Shown here: piece after piece, positions 51,616 through 60,634 of the stretch
How the letters are laid out: every line of letters starts with the position of its first letter
Numbering within the stretch: the first letter of the stretch is position 1
Source of the DNA: Isosphaeraceae bacterium
Lineage (GTDB): Bacteria; Planctomycetota; Planctomycetia; Isosphaerales; Isosphaeraceae
Length of the DNA: 64,000 nucleotides
Assembly (NCBI GenBank): GCA_021324445.1
Contig: JAJPJC010000050.1
Location: 1 to 64,000, forward strand
Direction of reading: 5' to 3'
The notes under the pieces: generated by a model
What the model was told of the DNA's origin: nothing
The model's database searches: none
Seen by the model: the letters and a program-made list of their open reading frames with translations, nothing else
Made by a program: the position numbers and the translations under genes

Positions 51616-51741
51616 CGGAAGGCGGAAGGCTTCGGAAGGCGGAGGGCGGAAGAATGAGGGCTTCAAGAAAGGCGGAAGGCGGAAGGGTGCGGGCGGAACA
51701 GGGATTCCGGATTCCGCCTTCCGCCTTCGGCCTTCCGCCTT
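51616..51741. repeat. GGCGGAAGGC-word inverted repeat block
   Basis: The left part (51616-51690) has several GGAAGGCGGAAGGC words; the right part (51703-51741) is the complement, TTCCGCCTTCCGCCTTCGGC and more. It overlaps the 5' end of the SGNH gene's open frame and is partly translated if the ATG at 51654 is used. Confidence 0.8.
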
Positions 51742-53477
51742 ACCTGGCTGCCCGCCACTGCCTCGCGGCTGCGCTGCTGGTGGTCCTCGGCGGCGCGCTG
51801 CTGGTGGCCTGGGACTGGCTCGTCGCGTGGGACCCGCTGGCCCTGCTGCGGCGGGCGACCATCGGCGTCCTGGGCACCCTCTTGCCGGCCTACCCGGCCG
51901 TCCTGTCAGCGGCCGTCGTGGGGGTGGTGATCTCGGGATGGATGACCTGGCGAGCCGGTCGGGCCGTCGCCTCCAGTCCCGCCGGGCGAATCCCGCGGCC
52001 GTCGCGCGCGACCGCCGCGCGGGGCCTGCTCCTGTGCGTCTCAACCATCCTGGGGCTGGGCCTGGCCGAGGCGGGCGCCGCCGCCTGGCTGGGTTGGATC
52101 CATCGCCTGCCGGACTGGACGACCCGATTCGCCACCACGGCCGGCCCGGGAGAGGAAATCTTGCTCGTGGTCATCGGCGGCTCGAGCGCCCTGGGAGTCC
52201 CTTACGAGGGGTGGCTCTCCATCGGCACCATCGTCGGCAGAGAGCTGGGCCGGGCGGTCCCAGCGCGTCGGGTCCGCGTCGAGGTCCTGGCCGAGAAAGG
52301 GGCGACCCTGGAAGCCATGCACCAGAAGCTCGCCGGGCTGTCCCGCCGGCCCGACGTGCTGATCGTCTACTCCGGGCACAACGAGTTCGTCACGCGGTTC
52401 TCCTGGCTGCACCGGGCGGCCTATTACCCCGATGAGCCTTCGCCCAGCCGCCATTGGGACACGCTCCAGCGCCTGGCCCGCGCCTCACCCTTGTTCCGGC
52501 TGGTCCAGGAGAACCTGGAGAAGCAGCGGGTGGGGCTGATCCCGACGCGGTTGTTGGGTCCCCGGGAGACGCTCGTCGGCCGCCCGGTCTGCACGGTCGA
52601 GGAGTCGGCGGCCATCGTGGCCGACTTCCACCGCCGGCTGGCCGCGATCGTCGCCGACTGCCAGCGGATCGGCTGCCTGCCCATCCTGATCATCCCCCCG
52701 GGAAATGACACCTGGGACCCAAACCAATCCTACGCGGCGGCCACGACCCGGCGCGAGGAGCGCGAGGCCCTGTTCCGGCGCCTGACGGCGGCGCGCGCCC
52801 GCGCGGCCAGCGACGCGGCCGGCGCCGTCGCGGCCTACCAGCAGATCCTCGCCGAGCAGCCGACCCTGGCCGAGGCCCATCATCGTCTGGCGCGGCTGCT
52901 CGAGGCCGCCGGATCGTTCGCCGAGGCCCGCCGCCACTACCTCCTGGCCCGCGATCACGACGGCCTGCCGATGCGGTGCATCACGCCGCTGGAAGCCGCC
53001 TACCGCGCCGTGGCGCGGCAGGCCCCGCAGGCGGTGCTGGTCGATGGCCCGGCGATCCTGAGCGACCGGTCGCGGCATGGGATCCTCGACGAGCGCTTCT
53101 TCCACGACAACGTCCACCCAACCCTGGCCGCCCAGGTCGCCCTGGCCGAAGCCGTGCTGGGCCAGCTCAAGGCCCGCGGGGCCTTCGGCTGGCCGGAGTC
53201 GACCCCCGCGCCGACGCTTGACCCGCACCGCCTCGCCGACGAGTTCGGCATCGATGCCACCGCCTGGGCCACTGTCTGCCAGCGTACCGGTGACCAGCTC
53301 AACCTGATCGCGTACGTCCCGTACGATCCCGCCGCGCGAATCCGGCTCCGCGATCGTTACACCATCGCCGCCCAGCGGATTCGCGCCGGCGCTCGACCGC
53401 AAGACGTCGGCATCCCCGGAGTCGGACCCGATCCGCCGGAGTCCGGCATGGTTTCTGCAAAAGCGCATTCCGAGTAA
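51654..53477 (+). CDS. Membrane-anchored SGNH hydrolase with TPR insert
   Basis: A 607-residue protein with hydrophobic helices at about 35-58, 68-97 and 123-145, then an SGNH/GDSL domain. Block I is VVIGGSSALG (Ser177), block III VIVYSGHNEFVTRFS, and the closing Asp-His is in FFHDNVHPTLAAQVAL. TPR-like helices are inserted in the middle (ARAASDAAGAVAAYQQILAE). SGNH enzymes are esterases, lipases or polysaccharide deacetylases; the substrate is unknown. A paralogue lies at 61233-63149. The true start is uncertain: the frame is open to 51444, and the ATG at 51654 lies within a repeat. Confidence 0.78.
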   Translation: MRASRKAEGGRVRAEQGFRIPPSAFGLPPYLAARHCLAAALLVVLGGALLVAWDWLVAWDPLALLRRATIGVLGTLLPAYPAVLSAAVVGVVISGWMTWRAGRAVASSPAGRIPRPSRATAARGLLLCVSTILGLGLAEAGAAAWLGWIHRLPDWTTRFATTAGPGEEILLVVIGGSSALGVPYEGWLSIGTIVGRELGRAVPARRVRVEVLAEKGATLEAMHQKLAGLSRRPDVLIVYSGHNEFVTRFSWLHRAAYYPDEPSPSRHWDTLQRLARASPLFRLVQENLEKQRVGLIPTRLLGPRETLVGRPVCTVEESAAIVADFHRRLAAIVADCQRIGCLPILIIPPGNDTWDPNQSYAAATTRREEREALFRRLTAARARAASDAAGAVAAYQQILAEQPTLAEAHHRLARLLEAAGSFAEARRHYLLARDHDGLPMRCITPLEAAYRAVARQAPQAVLVDGPAILSDRSRHGILDERFFHDNVHPTLAAQVALAEAVLGQLKARGAFGWPESTPAPTLDPHRLADEFGIDATAWATVCQRTGDQLNLIAYVPYDPAARIRLRDRYTIAAQRIRAGARPQDVGIPGVGPDPPESGMVSAKAHSE

Positions 53478-53523
53478 AATTGGGTAAGGTAGGATCAGAA
53501 CTCGAAGCGTAGGAGTCACTCCG

Positions 53524-54672
53524 ATGAAGGTTCGGGATCGACGGAAGCTCGCCGGGTGCCTGCTGGTTGTGGGGCTTGGGGTGGGACTGGGGGATGTCGG
53601 GTCTCGGGCCCAATCGCCCGCGACGCCGCAACCACCGGAACCGCAGGCGCCCCCGCCCCTGAATGGTCCGCTCACCGAGCTCGAGGCCCTGCCTTCGACC
53701 GAGGTGCCTCAGGCCGGGGCGAGCGAGCGGGAGTCCGCGCCGCAGGCGCGGCCCGGCGCGGCGGAGGCGTTGCCGGGGGGGACTGGCCGCGTGCATGTAC
53801 CGCAGGCACCGCCGGCCCCGCTGGTCGAGCGGCCGAGCGGCGCGCGACCCGACCCGAAGGCGCAATGGATCCCGGGAAACTGGGACTGGGATCCGTCGCG
53901 GCGCGAGTTCGTCTGGGTGGCCGGGAGCTGGCAGGTCCCGCCCGCGGGGATGGTCTGGGTCGCCGGCCGCTGGCTGCGCGACGCCGACGGCTGGTACTTC
54001 GTCCCCGGTTCGTGGAGCCGCCCGGACCGCCTGGCCGGCGGCGCCAACCGCAACCGGCCCGCCTGGCGGACGACCGGCCCCCCCGCCGACCATCCCGATG
54101 ACACGCCGGGAGCGGCCCCCAGCCCGGACTCCTTCTTCGTGCCGGGCCACTATGCGCCTTCGGGCGATCATCGGGTCTGGGTCCCGGGGGTGTGGGCGCG
54201 GTTGCAACCGGGCTGGGATTGGGTCCCCGCGCGCTGGGTCCGCCGCCCGGACGGCTGGGAGTTCCGCGAGGGCTCCTGGGTCCGCGACCCGGCCACCGCC
54301 GTCGTGACGACCCGGCCGCGGCGGCGCTTCGCAGCCCGTCCCGGGGCGTACAGCCGGCCCTCGGTGATCATCGAGTCGGAGACCCGCGTCGCCGGTCGCG
54401 ACCTCGACGCCGATCGCCCACCGCCGCCCCCGTATCCGATCACGCCCCGCGATCCCATCGCCGAAGCCGAGGCCGCCGGTCGGCCCGCCGGCTCGCGCTC
54501 GAGCACCACGGTCGTGACCGAAGTCCCGGCGGTGGTCTTCGGGCCGGTCACGGGCATGCCCTATTACGTCATTCGCCCTCCGGGCGCGTATCCGTATGGT
54601 CCCAATGGCGTGGTCGTTCCCGGTGCGGTCCCGCCGTTCGTCCGGCGCATGCTGGACCGGATCCTCCCGTGA
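53524..54672 (+). CDS. YXWGXW-repeat secreted protein
   Basis: A 382-residue protein with a signal peptide (about 8-30, KLAGCLLVVGLGVGLGDVGS). After a Pro-rich part come repeats of the WxPGxW type: AQWIPGNWDWDPSRREFVWV, AGSWQVPPAGMVWVAGRWLR, WYFVPGSW, FFVPGHYAPSGDHRVWVPGV and REGSWVRDP. Such YXWGXW repeats occur in secreted or outer-membrane-associated proteins of unknown role. The C-terminal third is Pro/Arg-rich and ends AVPPFVRRMLDRILP. It follows the SGNH gene by 46 bases on the same strand. Confidence 0.82.
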   Translation: MKVRDRRKLAGCLLVVGLGVGLGDVGSRAQSPATPQPPEPQAPPPLNGPLTELEALPSTEVPQAGASERESAPQARPGAAEALPGGTGRVHVPQAPPAPLVERPSGARPDPKAQWIPGNWDWDPSRREFVWVAGSWQVPPAGMVWVAGRWLRDADGWYFVPGSWSRPDRLAGGANRNRPAWRTTGPPADHPDDTPGAAPSPDSFFVPGHYAPSGDHRVWVPGVWARLQPGWDWVPARWVRRPDGWEFREGSWVRDPATAVVTTRPRRRFAARPGAYSRPSVIIESETRVAGRDLDADRPPPPPYPITPRDPIAEAEAAGRPAGSRSSTTVVTEVPAVVFGPVTGMPYYVIRPPGAYPYGPNGVVVPGAVPPFVRRMLDRILP

Positions 54673-54741
54673 CGGCAGCGGCTGGCTGAGCGTGGACTGA
54701 CCGACCGCCAGGAGCCGGGACACCCCAAGGGGCCTGCCTGC

Positions 54742-55167
54742 TCACGAATCGATCGCCTCGGACCGGGAGAGCAACGCCAGCAACTCACCAGGGGAAATCG
54801 GTTTGACCAGATGACCGGCGAACCCGGCCTCACGAGACCGCGTCCGGTCGGCCTCGGTGCCATAGGCGGTGACGGCAATGAGCGTGGTCGACTCCAAACC
54901 CGCTTCGGCCCGCAGCCGCCGCGCAACCTCATAGCCGTCCCAGGTCGGAAGCCCGAGATCCAGCAGTGCGAATTCCGGGCGGAACTGCGCCGCGATCTCC
55001 AGGGCAGTGCGGCCCTCGCACGCGGTCATCACCTCGAAACCGCACATCTGGAGCATGCGGGATAAGGTCAGGACGTTATCGGGATCATCGTCCACGACGA
55101 GGAGCCGGGTCCGCTGGCGGGAGTGCTGGCGGTCCTGGCTTCGCTGAGGATCACGCTCGCGGCGCAT
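54742..55167 (-). CDS. Single-domain response regulator (receiver)
   Basis: A 141-residue receiver after a short Arg-rich N-terminus. All active-site residues are present: acidic residues in RLLVVDDDPDN, phosphoacceptor D70 in FALLDLGLPTWDG, Thr in LIAVTAYGTEA and Lys in GHLVKPISPGEL. There is no output domain, so it works by phosphotransfer or protein contact, as in CheY-like or hybrid systems. Start 55167 has AAGGGG upstream. No kinase is adjacent, so its partner is unknown. Confidence 0.85.
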   Translation of the reverse strand: MRRERDPQRSQDRQHSRQRTRLLVVDDDPDNVLTLSRMLQMCGFEVMTACEGRTALEIAAQFRPEFALLDLGLPTWDGYEVARRLRAEAGLESTTLIAVTAYGTEADRTRSREAGFAGHLVKPISPGELLALLSRSEAIDS

Positions 55168-55345
55168 GCGCGGACCCCTTATCTCTCCGTTTGAACACTC
55201 TCCCTGGCCACCTGCCCGGTATTCTGCCATGACGGACAATCGTGGGAAAGGGTGTCGGGAATTTCCCGGACGCGACCTGGAATCTCGGGGCGCCCCGGCG
55301 GGCTTCCCTCATCCAGCTTCTCCCCGACTTCGGTCGTGGCGCCGT

Positions 55346-56494
55346 TCAAGCCTTCAACCACCGTTCGAACCAGGCGAAGGCCTCGGCCTGCATGGGCCGG
55401 TCGAACTTATGCGGGCCGGGATAGAACGAGCAGCGGTATCGATCGCTGGCCCCGGCCTTGGCGTAAACGTCTGCGAGCATGCGGTCAGCGCGGTGCATCT
55501 CCGGGGGCGTGAAGAGCTGATCCTCGTGATCGTTGAGGACCATCGTCGGCAGCGGGACCCGCAAACCGAGAATCTCCGGGTAATCCAGGTCGGGCGGCAG
55601 GCCCGGGATGTAGATCATCCAGGTGTGGGTATGGCACTTGTTGAGCAGGTAGTCGCGCCAGGTGGTCATCATGCCGACGCAGCAGGCGCATCGGATGCGC
55701 TGGTCCAGCCCGCCGAGATAGCACGTGCGCAGCCCGCCGCCGGAAAGGCCGGCGCAACCGACGCGGGCCGGGTCGACATCGTCACGCGCGCAGAGGTAGT
55801 CGAGCGCCCGCTGGTCCTCGGCCGTGAAGACGCCCGGCCAGGTGGTGCCGGCGCAGAAGAGGCTCTTGGCCATCTCGTCCTCGTGCTCGGAGGCGAACTT
55901 ATGGTACGCCGTGATCTCGGCTTCCGACTCGGGGTTGACTTCCTTCAGGTTCTTGCGGAGGACCGGTGGCACATCGCCGACGCGGACCCGGCGGCTGGCG
56001 AACGCGAAGGCGTCGTGCACCAGCACGGCGAAGCCCCGCTTGGCCAGCTCGTTGGCCCAGCTCACCCCGCCATAATAGCGCTGGTGGTGCTCCTTCATCA
56101 TCGGATGGAGCTGGTCGCTGATCTGCGCGATCTTCCGCCAGCCGAAATACTTCCTCCCGCCATGGTCATGGAGACCCAGCACCGCGGGGAGTCGCCCGCG
56201 CGCATCGGCCGGCTTGAGGAAGACGGCTTCCGTCGGCGGCCCATACGGGAGCTGCCAGCTCAGATGCTCGACATGCAGCCCGTCGTAGATGAGCTGATGC
56301 TGGACCTGGGCCCGGGGCACCCCGCCGGTCTCCGGCTGCATCAGGCAGTCCCGGAGCCGCTGTCGCGCCTGGCGGCGCCAGGCCTCGAGGTCGCCGGCCG
56401 CGAACCGCGCCTGGCGAAACGACAACCGTGCGGGTCCTTCGCCCAGAATCCCAGCCGCCCAGGGGCCATAGGCCCCGATCATGTTGGGCTCCAT
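55346..56494 (-). CDS. Alpha/beta-hydrolase (acetyl-xylan-esterase/dienelactone-like)
   Basis: A 382-residue hydrolase. The nucleophile elbow is GLSGGG (Ser251), with the acid near D325 (LNDHEDQLFTPPEM) and His362 (YPGPHKFDRP). Oxyanion-region segments include PAVLGLHDHGGRKYFGW. An insert between strand and helix (VNPESEAEITAYHKFASEHE) is typical of planctomycete acetyl-xylan-esterase-like proteins. No signal peptide is evident. The ATG at 56494 is preferred (GGGGGAGG upstream); GTG 56509 in frame is possible. It probably cleaves esters on plant or algal glycans; inferred from family only. Confidence 0.82.
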   Translation of the reverse strand: MEPNMIGAYGPWAAGILGEGPARLSFRQARFAAGDLEAWRRQARQRLRDCLMQPETGGVPRAQVQHQLIYDGLHVEHLSWQLPYGPPTEAVFLKPADARGRLPAVLGLHDHGGRKYFGWRKIAQISDQLHPMMKEHHQRYYGGVSWANELAKRGFAVLVHDAFAFASRRVRVGDVPPVLRKNLKEVNPESEAEITAYHKFASEHEDEMAKSLFCAGTTWPGVFTAEDQRALDYLCARDDVDPARVGCAGLSGGGLRTCYLGGLDQRIRCACCVGMMTTWRDYLLNKCHTHTWMIYIPGLPPDLDYPEILGLRVPLPTMVLNDHEDQLFTPPEMHRADRMLADVYAKAGASDRYRCSFYPGPHKFDRPMQAEAFAWFERWLKA

Positions 56495-56663
56495 CCGGCC
56501 TCCCCCCACTCATGGAGATCCCGTCGATCCCGGCCGCTTCCCACGACCCGATTCTCGGGCGTGGAATCGTCACTCGCAACCGGGAAGCCGGCCCAATCCC
56601 AGGACACCGGTCCTGACTCATCGCGTCCGCTGGAGATCCCTCGCACCCGGATCGATGAATTCC

Positions 56664-56691
56664 GACTAATTCAGTCGATTTAGTCTGAATT
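56664..56691. promoter_or_regulatory. AT-rich inverted repeat upstream of the sulfatase
   Basis: Two nested inverted repeats: GACTAA (56664-56669) with TTAGTC (56680-56685), and AATTCAG (56668-56674) with CTGAATT (56685-56691). They lie in the 338-base gap between the divergent esterase and sulfatase genes, which otherwise holds nothing recognisable. The arrangement could be an operator; this is position-based inference. Confidence 0.3.
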
Positions 56692-56832
56692 GATTGAATT
56701 GGGGGACTTGCTTGAACCGATGAACCAAGCGGAGGAAGCTGGCGGGAAGGGCGGCGGGGGCTGCGGCGGCGAGTGAGGGATCTCCGCGGCCTCAGGCGCT
56801 AGCCCGTGATTCGCGCAGACGAGGTCGGGATC

Positions 56833-58182
56833 ATGGTGACGGTGCGGGATCGAGCGATGGTGTGGGCCCTGGCGATACTCGCTGGGCTGGCGATGGTTGT
56901 GGGAGTTAGCCCGGCGCTGGCCGGGGGGAGCCCGCGGCCGCCCAACATCATCCTGATCGTGGCCGACGACCTGGGCTGGGGTGATGTGGGTTTCAACGGT
57001 CGGAGGGAGTGGGCGACCCCGAACCTCGATCGCCTGGCGCGGCAGGGGACGGTCTTGCGGCGTTGTTACGCGGCGGCGGCGGTGTGTGCGCCGAGCCGGG
57101 CGGCCTTCTTGACGGGGAGGTGCCCGATCCATACCGGGGTGCGCCGCAACGACCAGGATCTCCCGGCCGAGGAGGTGACGATCGCCGAGGTGCTCCAGTT
57201 GAAGGGCTACACCACGGCCCTCTTCGGCAAGTGGCATCATGGCAAGCCGCGCGCGGGGCGTCGGGATTATGTCCACCCCATGGATCAGGGCTTCGACGCG
57301 TTCTTCGGCTACGCCGACGCGGCCGACGCCTGGGAGAAATTCCCCGAGGCGCTCTGGGACGGGCGCCGCCGGGTGGCGGTCTCGGGATACTTCGACGACC
57401 TGATCACCGATCGCGCCGTCGAGTTCCTGGGTGCGCGCCAGGATCGCCCGTTCTTCTTGTACCTGGCTCCCACCGCCACGCACTTCCACATCGATGCGCC
57501 GGCCGACGAAGTGGCGCGGCACCGGGGGAAGGTCCCCGAAACCAACCCCGCCCAACCGCTCAACGCGACCTACGCGGCGATGGTGACTCGCCTGGATCGC
57601 AACGTCGGCCGCGTCGTGGAGGCGCTGGAGCGGCTCCATCGGACCGGCGAGACGCTGATCGTCTTCACGAGCGACAACGGGGCGACCTTCGAGAGCGGCA
57701 ACCAGGGGACCAGCGCCGCGCTGGACAGCAATCGGCCGTTCCGAGGTCAAAAGCGCACCCTCTGGGAGGGGGGCATCCGCGTGCCGGCCCTGGCCTGCTG
57801 GCCGGGGACGATCCCGGCCGGCGTCATCTCGGACGAGGCTGTGCAGTTAACCGACTTGCTCCCAACCTTCGCGGCCGCCGCGGGCGCAAAGCTGGATCCG
57901 TCGCGGCACCTGGACGGCGTCAACCAGCTCCCCCACTGGACCGGCCTGGCATCGGCCGTGGAACGCACCCTGTTCTGGGAGTGGGACAGCGAGGGGACTC
58001 GGCAGCTTGCCGCGATGCGCGGCCGGCATAAGCTGGTCATCACCGCAGGCGGCAAGCCCGAGCTCTACGACATCGTGGGCGACCCCGCCGAGCGCCGCGA
58101 CCTCTCCGCCCAGTATCCGGACTTGACCCGGCAGTTGCGCACCGAACTCCACGCCTGGTTCCAGTCCGCAACCCCCCGGTGA
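56833..58182 (+). CDS. Secreted sulfatase with CxPSR motif
   Basis: A 449-residue exported sulfatase. Signal peptide at about 8-30; then NIILIVADDLGWGDVGFNGR with metal-binding Asp45-Asp46, and the formylglycine motif CAPSR (Cys85) in VCAPSRAAFLTGRCPIHTGV. Later metal or substrate residues are in GKWHHGKP, PTATHFHIDAP and VFTSDNGATFE. Planctomycetes carry many such enzymes for desulfating algal polysaccharides; the CxPSR type needs a formylglycine-generating enzyme. ATG 56833 with GAGG upstream is preferred over the GTG at 56806. It is divergent from the esterase, with which it could share a glycan substrate. Confidence 0.92.
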   Translation: MVTVRDRAMVWALAILAGLAMVVGVSPALAGGSPRPPNIILIVADDLGWGDVGFNGRREWATPNLDRLARQGTVLRRCYAAAAVCAPSRAAFLTGRCPIHTGVRRNDQDLPAEEVTIAEVLQLKGYTTALFGKWHHGKPRAGRRDYVHPMDQGFDAFFGYADAADAWEKFPEALWDGRRRVAVSGYFDDLITDRAVEFLGARQDRPFFLYLAPTATHFHIDAPADEVARHRGKVPETNPAQPLNATYAAMVTRLDRNVGRVVEALERLHRTGETLIVFTSDNGATFESGNQGTSAALDSNRPFRGQKRTLWEGGIRVPALACWPGTIPAGVISDEAVQLTDLLPTFAAAAGAKLDPSRHLDGVNQLPHWTGLASAVERTLFWEWDSEGTRQLAAMRGRHKLVITAGGKPELYDIVGDPAERRDLSAQYPDLTRQLRTELHAWFQSATPR

Positions 58183-58267
58183 GGCAAGATTTCCGCCGTC
58201 GGTTGACTTTCGCGACAAATGAGTGCATGATGAATTCCCTGCATCCCCTATTTCGAGGAACTCGAGG

Positions 58268-58783
58268 ATGAGCGGCAGAATTCTCCCCGGTTGGGCCTGG
58301 GCTGGATTGCTCCTGAGCGTCGCGGCGGCGTCGGCCCGCGCCGGCAACGAGACGGTTCCCGCCGGTAGCGACCTGGGCCGGCTCCAGGGCAGGTGGACGG
58401 CCCAGGCCGGCCCGCGTCATGGGATCCGGGTGATCCTCGAATTTCATGGCCGGCAAGTCGATGCCGTGATCACGACGCCGAAGGGCCTCAACGTGCGAGC
58501 CCAGGGCGAGGTCCGGATCGATGAGACCACCTCTCCGCGCAGCCTCGACTGGGTCAAGTTTACCGGACCGGACCAGCAAGAATTTCCCACGATCCTCGGC
58601 ATCTACAAGCTCGACCACGACGCGTTCACCGTCTGCAACGGTGGTCTGCACGGCGAGCGTCCCACGGAATTCAAGTCGGGTGAGGGCGTCTTCGCCGAGG
58701 TCGTGACCTTCCACCGATCCCAAGGCGATCGCCGCCCGAACGCTAAACTCTCCAATTCCCTTCCCCCTCCAACTGGCGAGTAA
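58268..58783 (+). CDS. TIGR03067-type secreted protein
   Basis: A 171-residue protein with a signal peptide (about 5-25, LPGWAWAGLLLSVAAASARA) and a small beta domain: LGRLQGRWTAQAGPRHGIRV, then TTSPRSLDWVKFTGPDQQEF, TILGIYKLDHDAFTVCNGG and ERPTEFKSGEGVF. The pattern (RLQGxW ... GIYxLDxDxxxVC ... RPTEF) fits the planctomycete TIGR03067 domain, whose function is unknown. Start 58268 has GAGGAA upstream. It follows the sulfatase by 85 bases on the same strand and could be co-transcribed. Confidence 0.8.
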   Translation: MSGRILPGWAWAGLLLSVAAASARAGNETVPAGSDLGRLQGRWTAQAGPRHGIRVILEFHGRQVDAVITTPKGLNVRAQGEVRIDETTSPRSLDWVKFTGPDQQEFPTILGIYKLDHDAFTVCNGGLHGERPTEFKSGEGVFAEVVTFHRSQGDRRPNAKLSNSLPPPTGE

Positions 58784-58897
58784 CGCCATGCAGGCCCGAA
58801 CGGACAGGCGCCGAACGTGAGGCAGCCGAGGGCGCCTGCTCCACCGAAGTCAGCTTGTATCCCTCCATGCCTGCATGTCGCCTTTCAGCAACAAACT

Positions 58898-58959
58898 GCA
58901 TTATTTCGGTCGAGATAATGCTCAATAATCTTGACATCTCCGGTCGAATTGAGAAACAT
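58898..58959 (+). promoter_or_regulatory. Candidate promoter with upstream palindrome
   Basis: GCATTAT (58898-58904) and ATAATGC (58915-58921) form an inverted repeat. It is followed by TTGACA (58931-58936), a perfect -35, 17 bases from a poor -10 (AAACAT, 58954-58959). It lies just upstream of the small lipoprotein gene and the cysA-like gene. Regulatory role inferred. Confidence 0.35.
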
Positions 58960-59000
58960 CGATCGGGTTCTTTGTGGGGGGGAAGGCAGCGTTGGGTTGG

Positions 59001-59183
59001 ATGGAAGACTTCGACCAATCCGACCAGGGGAGCTGGAAGCGACTGCCGGGTTGCGTGAGAGGGCGGTATTGGCTGGGGATCGCCGTGGTGGTCGGGCTGG
59101 CGACCGGCTGCCGCTCGGCGCGTGATCCCAACACCGACGTGCTGCGGATCGGTATGGACCTGGTTCGTAAACGCACGGTCTAG
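59001..59183 (+). CDS. Very short predicted lipoprotein
   Basis: A 60-codon frame from ATG 59001 with a hydrophobic segment ending in a lipobox-like Cys (YWLGIAVVVGLATGCRSA), then only about 23 residues (DPNTDVLRIGMDLVRKRTV). The pattern looks like the front of a substrate-binding lipoprotein that has been cut off by the repeat block beginning at 59182. It precedes a sulfate-type ABC ATPase, where a binding protein might be expected. Coding is uncertain. Confidence 0.4.
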   Translation: MEDFDQSDQGSWKRLPGCVRGRYWLGIAVVVGLATGCRSARDPNTDVLRIGMDLVRKRTV

Positions 59184-59262
59184 TTTTCAGTGTTCCGTGT
59201 CCAGGGTTCAGGAAATAGCCACGGATGCGAGCCGATTCACTGAACACTGAAAACTGGACACG
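59182..59262. repeat. CAGTGTTC-word inverted repeat block
   Basis: The left arm AGTTTTCAGTGTTCCGTGTC (from 59182) and the right arm GAACACTGAAAACTGGACAC (59242-59261) are inverted copies around about 40 bases. The right arm also repeats CACTGAACACTGAA. It adjoins a second, different block at 59328. Confidence 0.75.
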
Positions 59263-59327
59263 TCCCGGCGATCCCCACCGTGGTCCCACGGGCCTGACCG
59301 CAGCGACCGTCGTGATGGCGACCCGAG

Positions 59328-59462
59328 GTTCACCGCGGAGATCGCCGAGACCGCGGAGATGGGGCCAGAGCCAGGAGGGCGGGTCGGGAGGGTCCGGGGG
59401 ACTGGAGCCCGATGCGCTCTCGGTCTTTTCCTCGGCGGTCTCTGCGGTCTCTGCGGTGAATC
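59328..59462. repeat. CCGCGGAGA-word inverted repeat block
   Basis: The left arm (59328-59361) reads TTCACCGCGGAGATCGCCGA then GACCGCGGAGAT; the right arm (59431-59462) is GCGGTCTCTGCGGTCTCTGC then GGTGAAT. The arms are inverted copies separated by about 70 bases. It lies 80 bases upstream of the cysA-like gene. Confidence 0.75.
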
Positions 59463-59543
59463 CGACCCCTCCCCCTGGGCGGTGCGACGGGTGGTCCAAA
59501 AGGTGGTGATCGCCGAGGAGTGTCCAATACTGAGGATCCAATC

Positions 59544-60600
59544 ATGGGCATCGCGGTACGCCATCTCTCGAAGCGCTACGGGACGTTCCAGGCGGTCGAC
59601 GACGTCTCGTTCGAGGTGCCGACGGGCCAGCTTGTGGCCTTGCTGGGTCCTTCCGGTTCGGGCAAGAGCACGATCTTGCGGATCATCGCCGGGCTGGAGA
59701 CGCCGGAGTTGGGCACGGTCGAGCTTGACGGGTGAGGACGCCACGGCGGTGCCGATCCAGCGCCGGGGCGTGGGGTTCGTGTTCCAGCATTACGCCTTGT
59801 TCCGCCACATGACGGTCCGGGACAACATCGCCTTCGGCTTGAAGGTGCGGAAGCTGCCCCGGGCCGAGGTCCGCGCGCGGGTGGACGAGCTGCTGGACCT
59901 GGTGCAGCTCCGGGGCTACGCGGCGCGGTATCCCGCGCAGCTCTCGGGGGGCCAGCGCCAGCGGGTGGCGCTGGCCCGGGCGCTGGCGCCGCGGCCGAAG
60001 GTCCTGCTGCTGGACGAGCCGTTCGGGGCGCTCGACACCCAGGTCCGCGACGAGCTGCGCACCTGGCTCCGCCGCCTCCACGACGAGGTCCACGTGACCA
60101 GCCTGTTCGTCACCCACGATCAGCAGGAAGCCTTCGAGGTCGCCGACCAGGTCGTCGTGCTCAACCACGGGCGCGTCGAGCAGATGAGGCCGCCCCAGGA
60201 GTTATACGAGCACCCGGCCTCGCCGTTTGTCACCGGGTTCCTCAGCGCCGTCAACGTGCTGCGCGGCCGCAGCGCCTCCGGCCAGGCGGTGCTGGGGGCC
60301 GGCATCCACGTCCCGACCGACATCGACGAGCACGGTGTGCCGGTCGCCGTCTACGTGCGCCCTCATGACCTCGACTTGACCTACGAGCGCAACGGGACGC
60401 CCGCCTGGCCGGGCCGGGTGGTGCGCGTCCTCCCCCTGGGCGCCCTGGTCCGGCTCGACGTCGAGCTCAGCGACGGCACCGATCTGCGCGTCGAGCTCAG
60501 CCGCGACCGCTATGCCGAGCTCGAGCCGCGGATCGGCGCATCGCTCTATGTCGCGCCCAGGGACCTCAAGGTCTTTCGCGATCAACCCCGGCCGGCGTGA
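59544..60600 (+). pseudogene. cysA: CysA-like sulfate ABC transporter ATPase, frameshifted
   Basis: ATG 59544 (GAGG upstream) opens [20 protein letters not shown] with Walker [10 protein letters not shown]. The frame ends at LDG-stop (59735), but the next frame continues at once with [20 protein letters not shown], signature LSGGQRQR, Walker B VLLLDEP, the H-loop FVTHDQQEA and a C-terminal TOBE-like region ([12 protein letters not shown]). Dropping one G from GGG at 59730-59732 rejoins them into a full-length protein of about 352 residues. CysA powers sulfate/thiosulfate uptake; the permeases CysT/CysW are not in the window. Real mutation or sequence error cannot be told apart here. Confidence 0.82.
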
Positions 60601-60634
60601 CCGGCCGTTGCGAGGGAATCCTCCCAAATTGCAA

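Noticed and set aside
51444-51653. Upstream 70 codons of the SGNH frame
   Set aside because: Low-complexity, repeat-derived, and absent from the paralogue; kept only as a note on start uncertainty.
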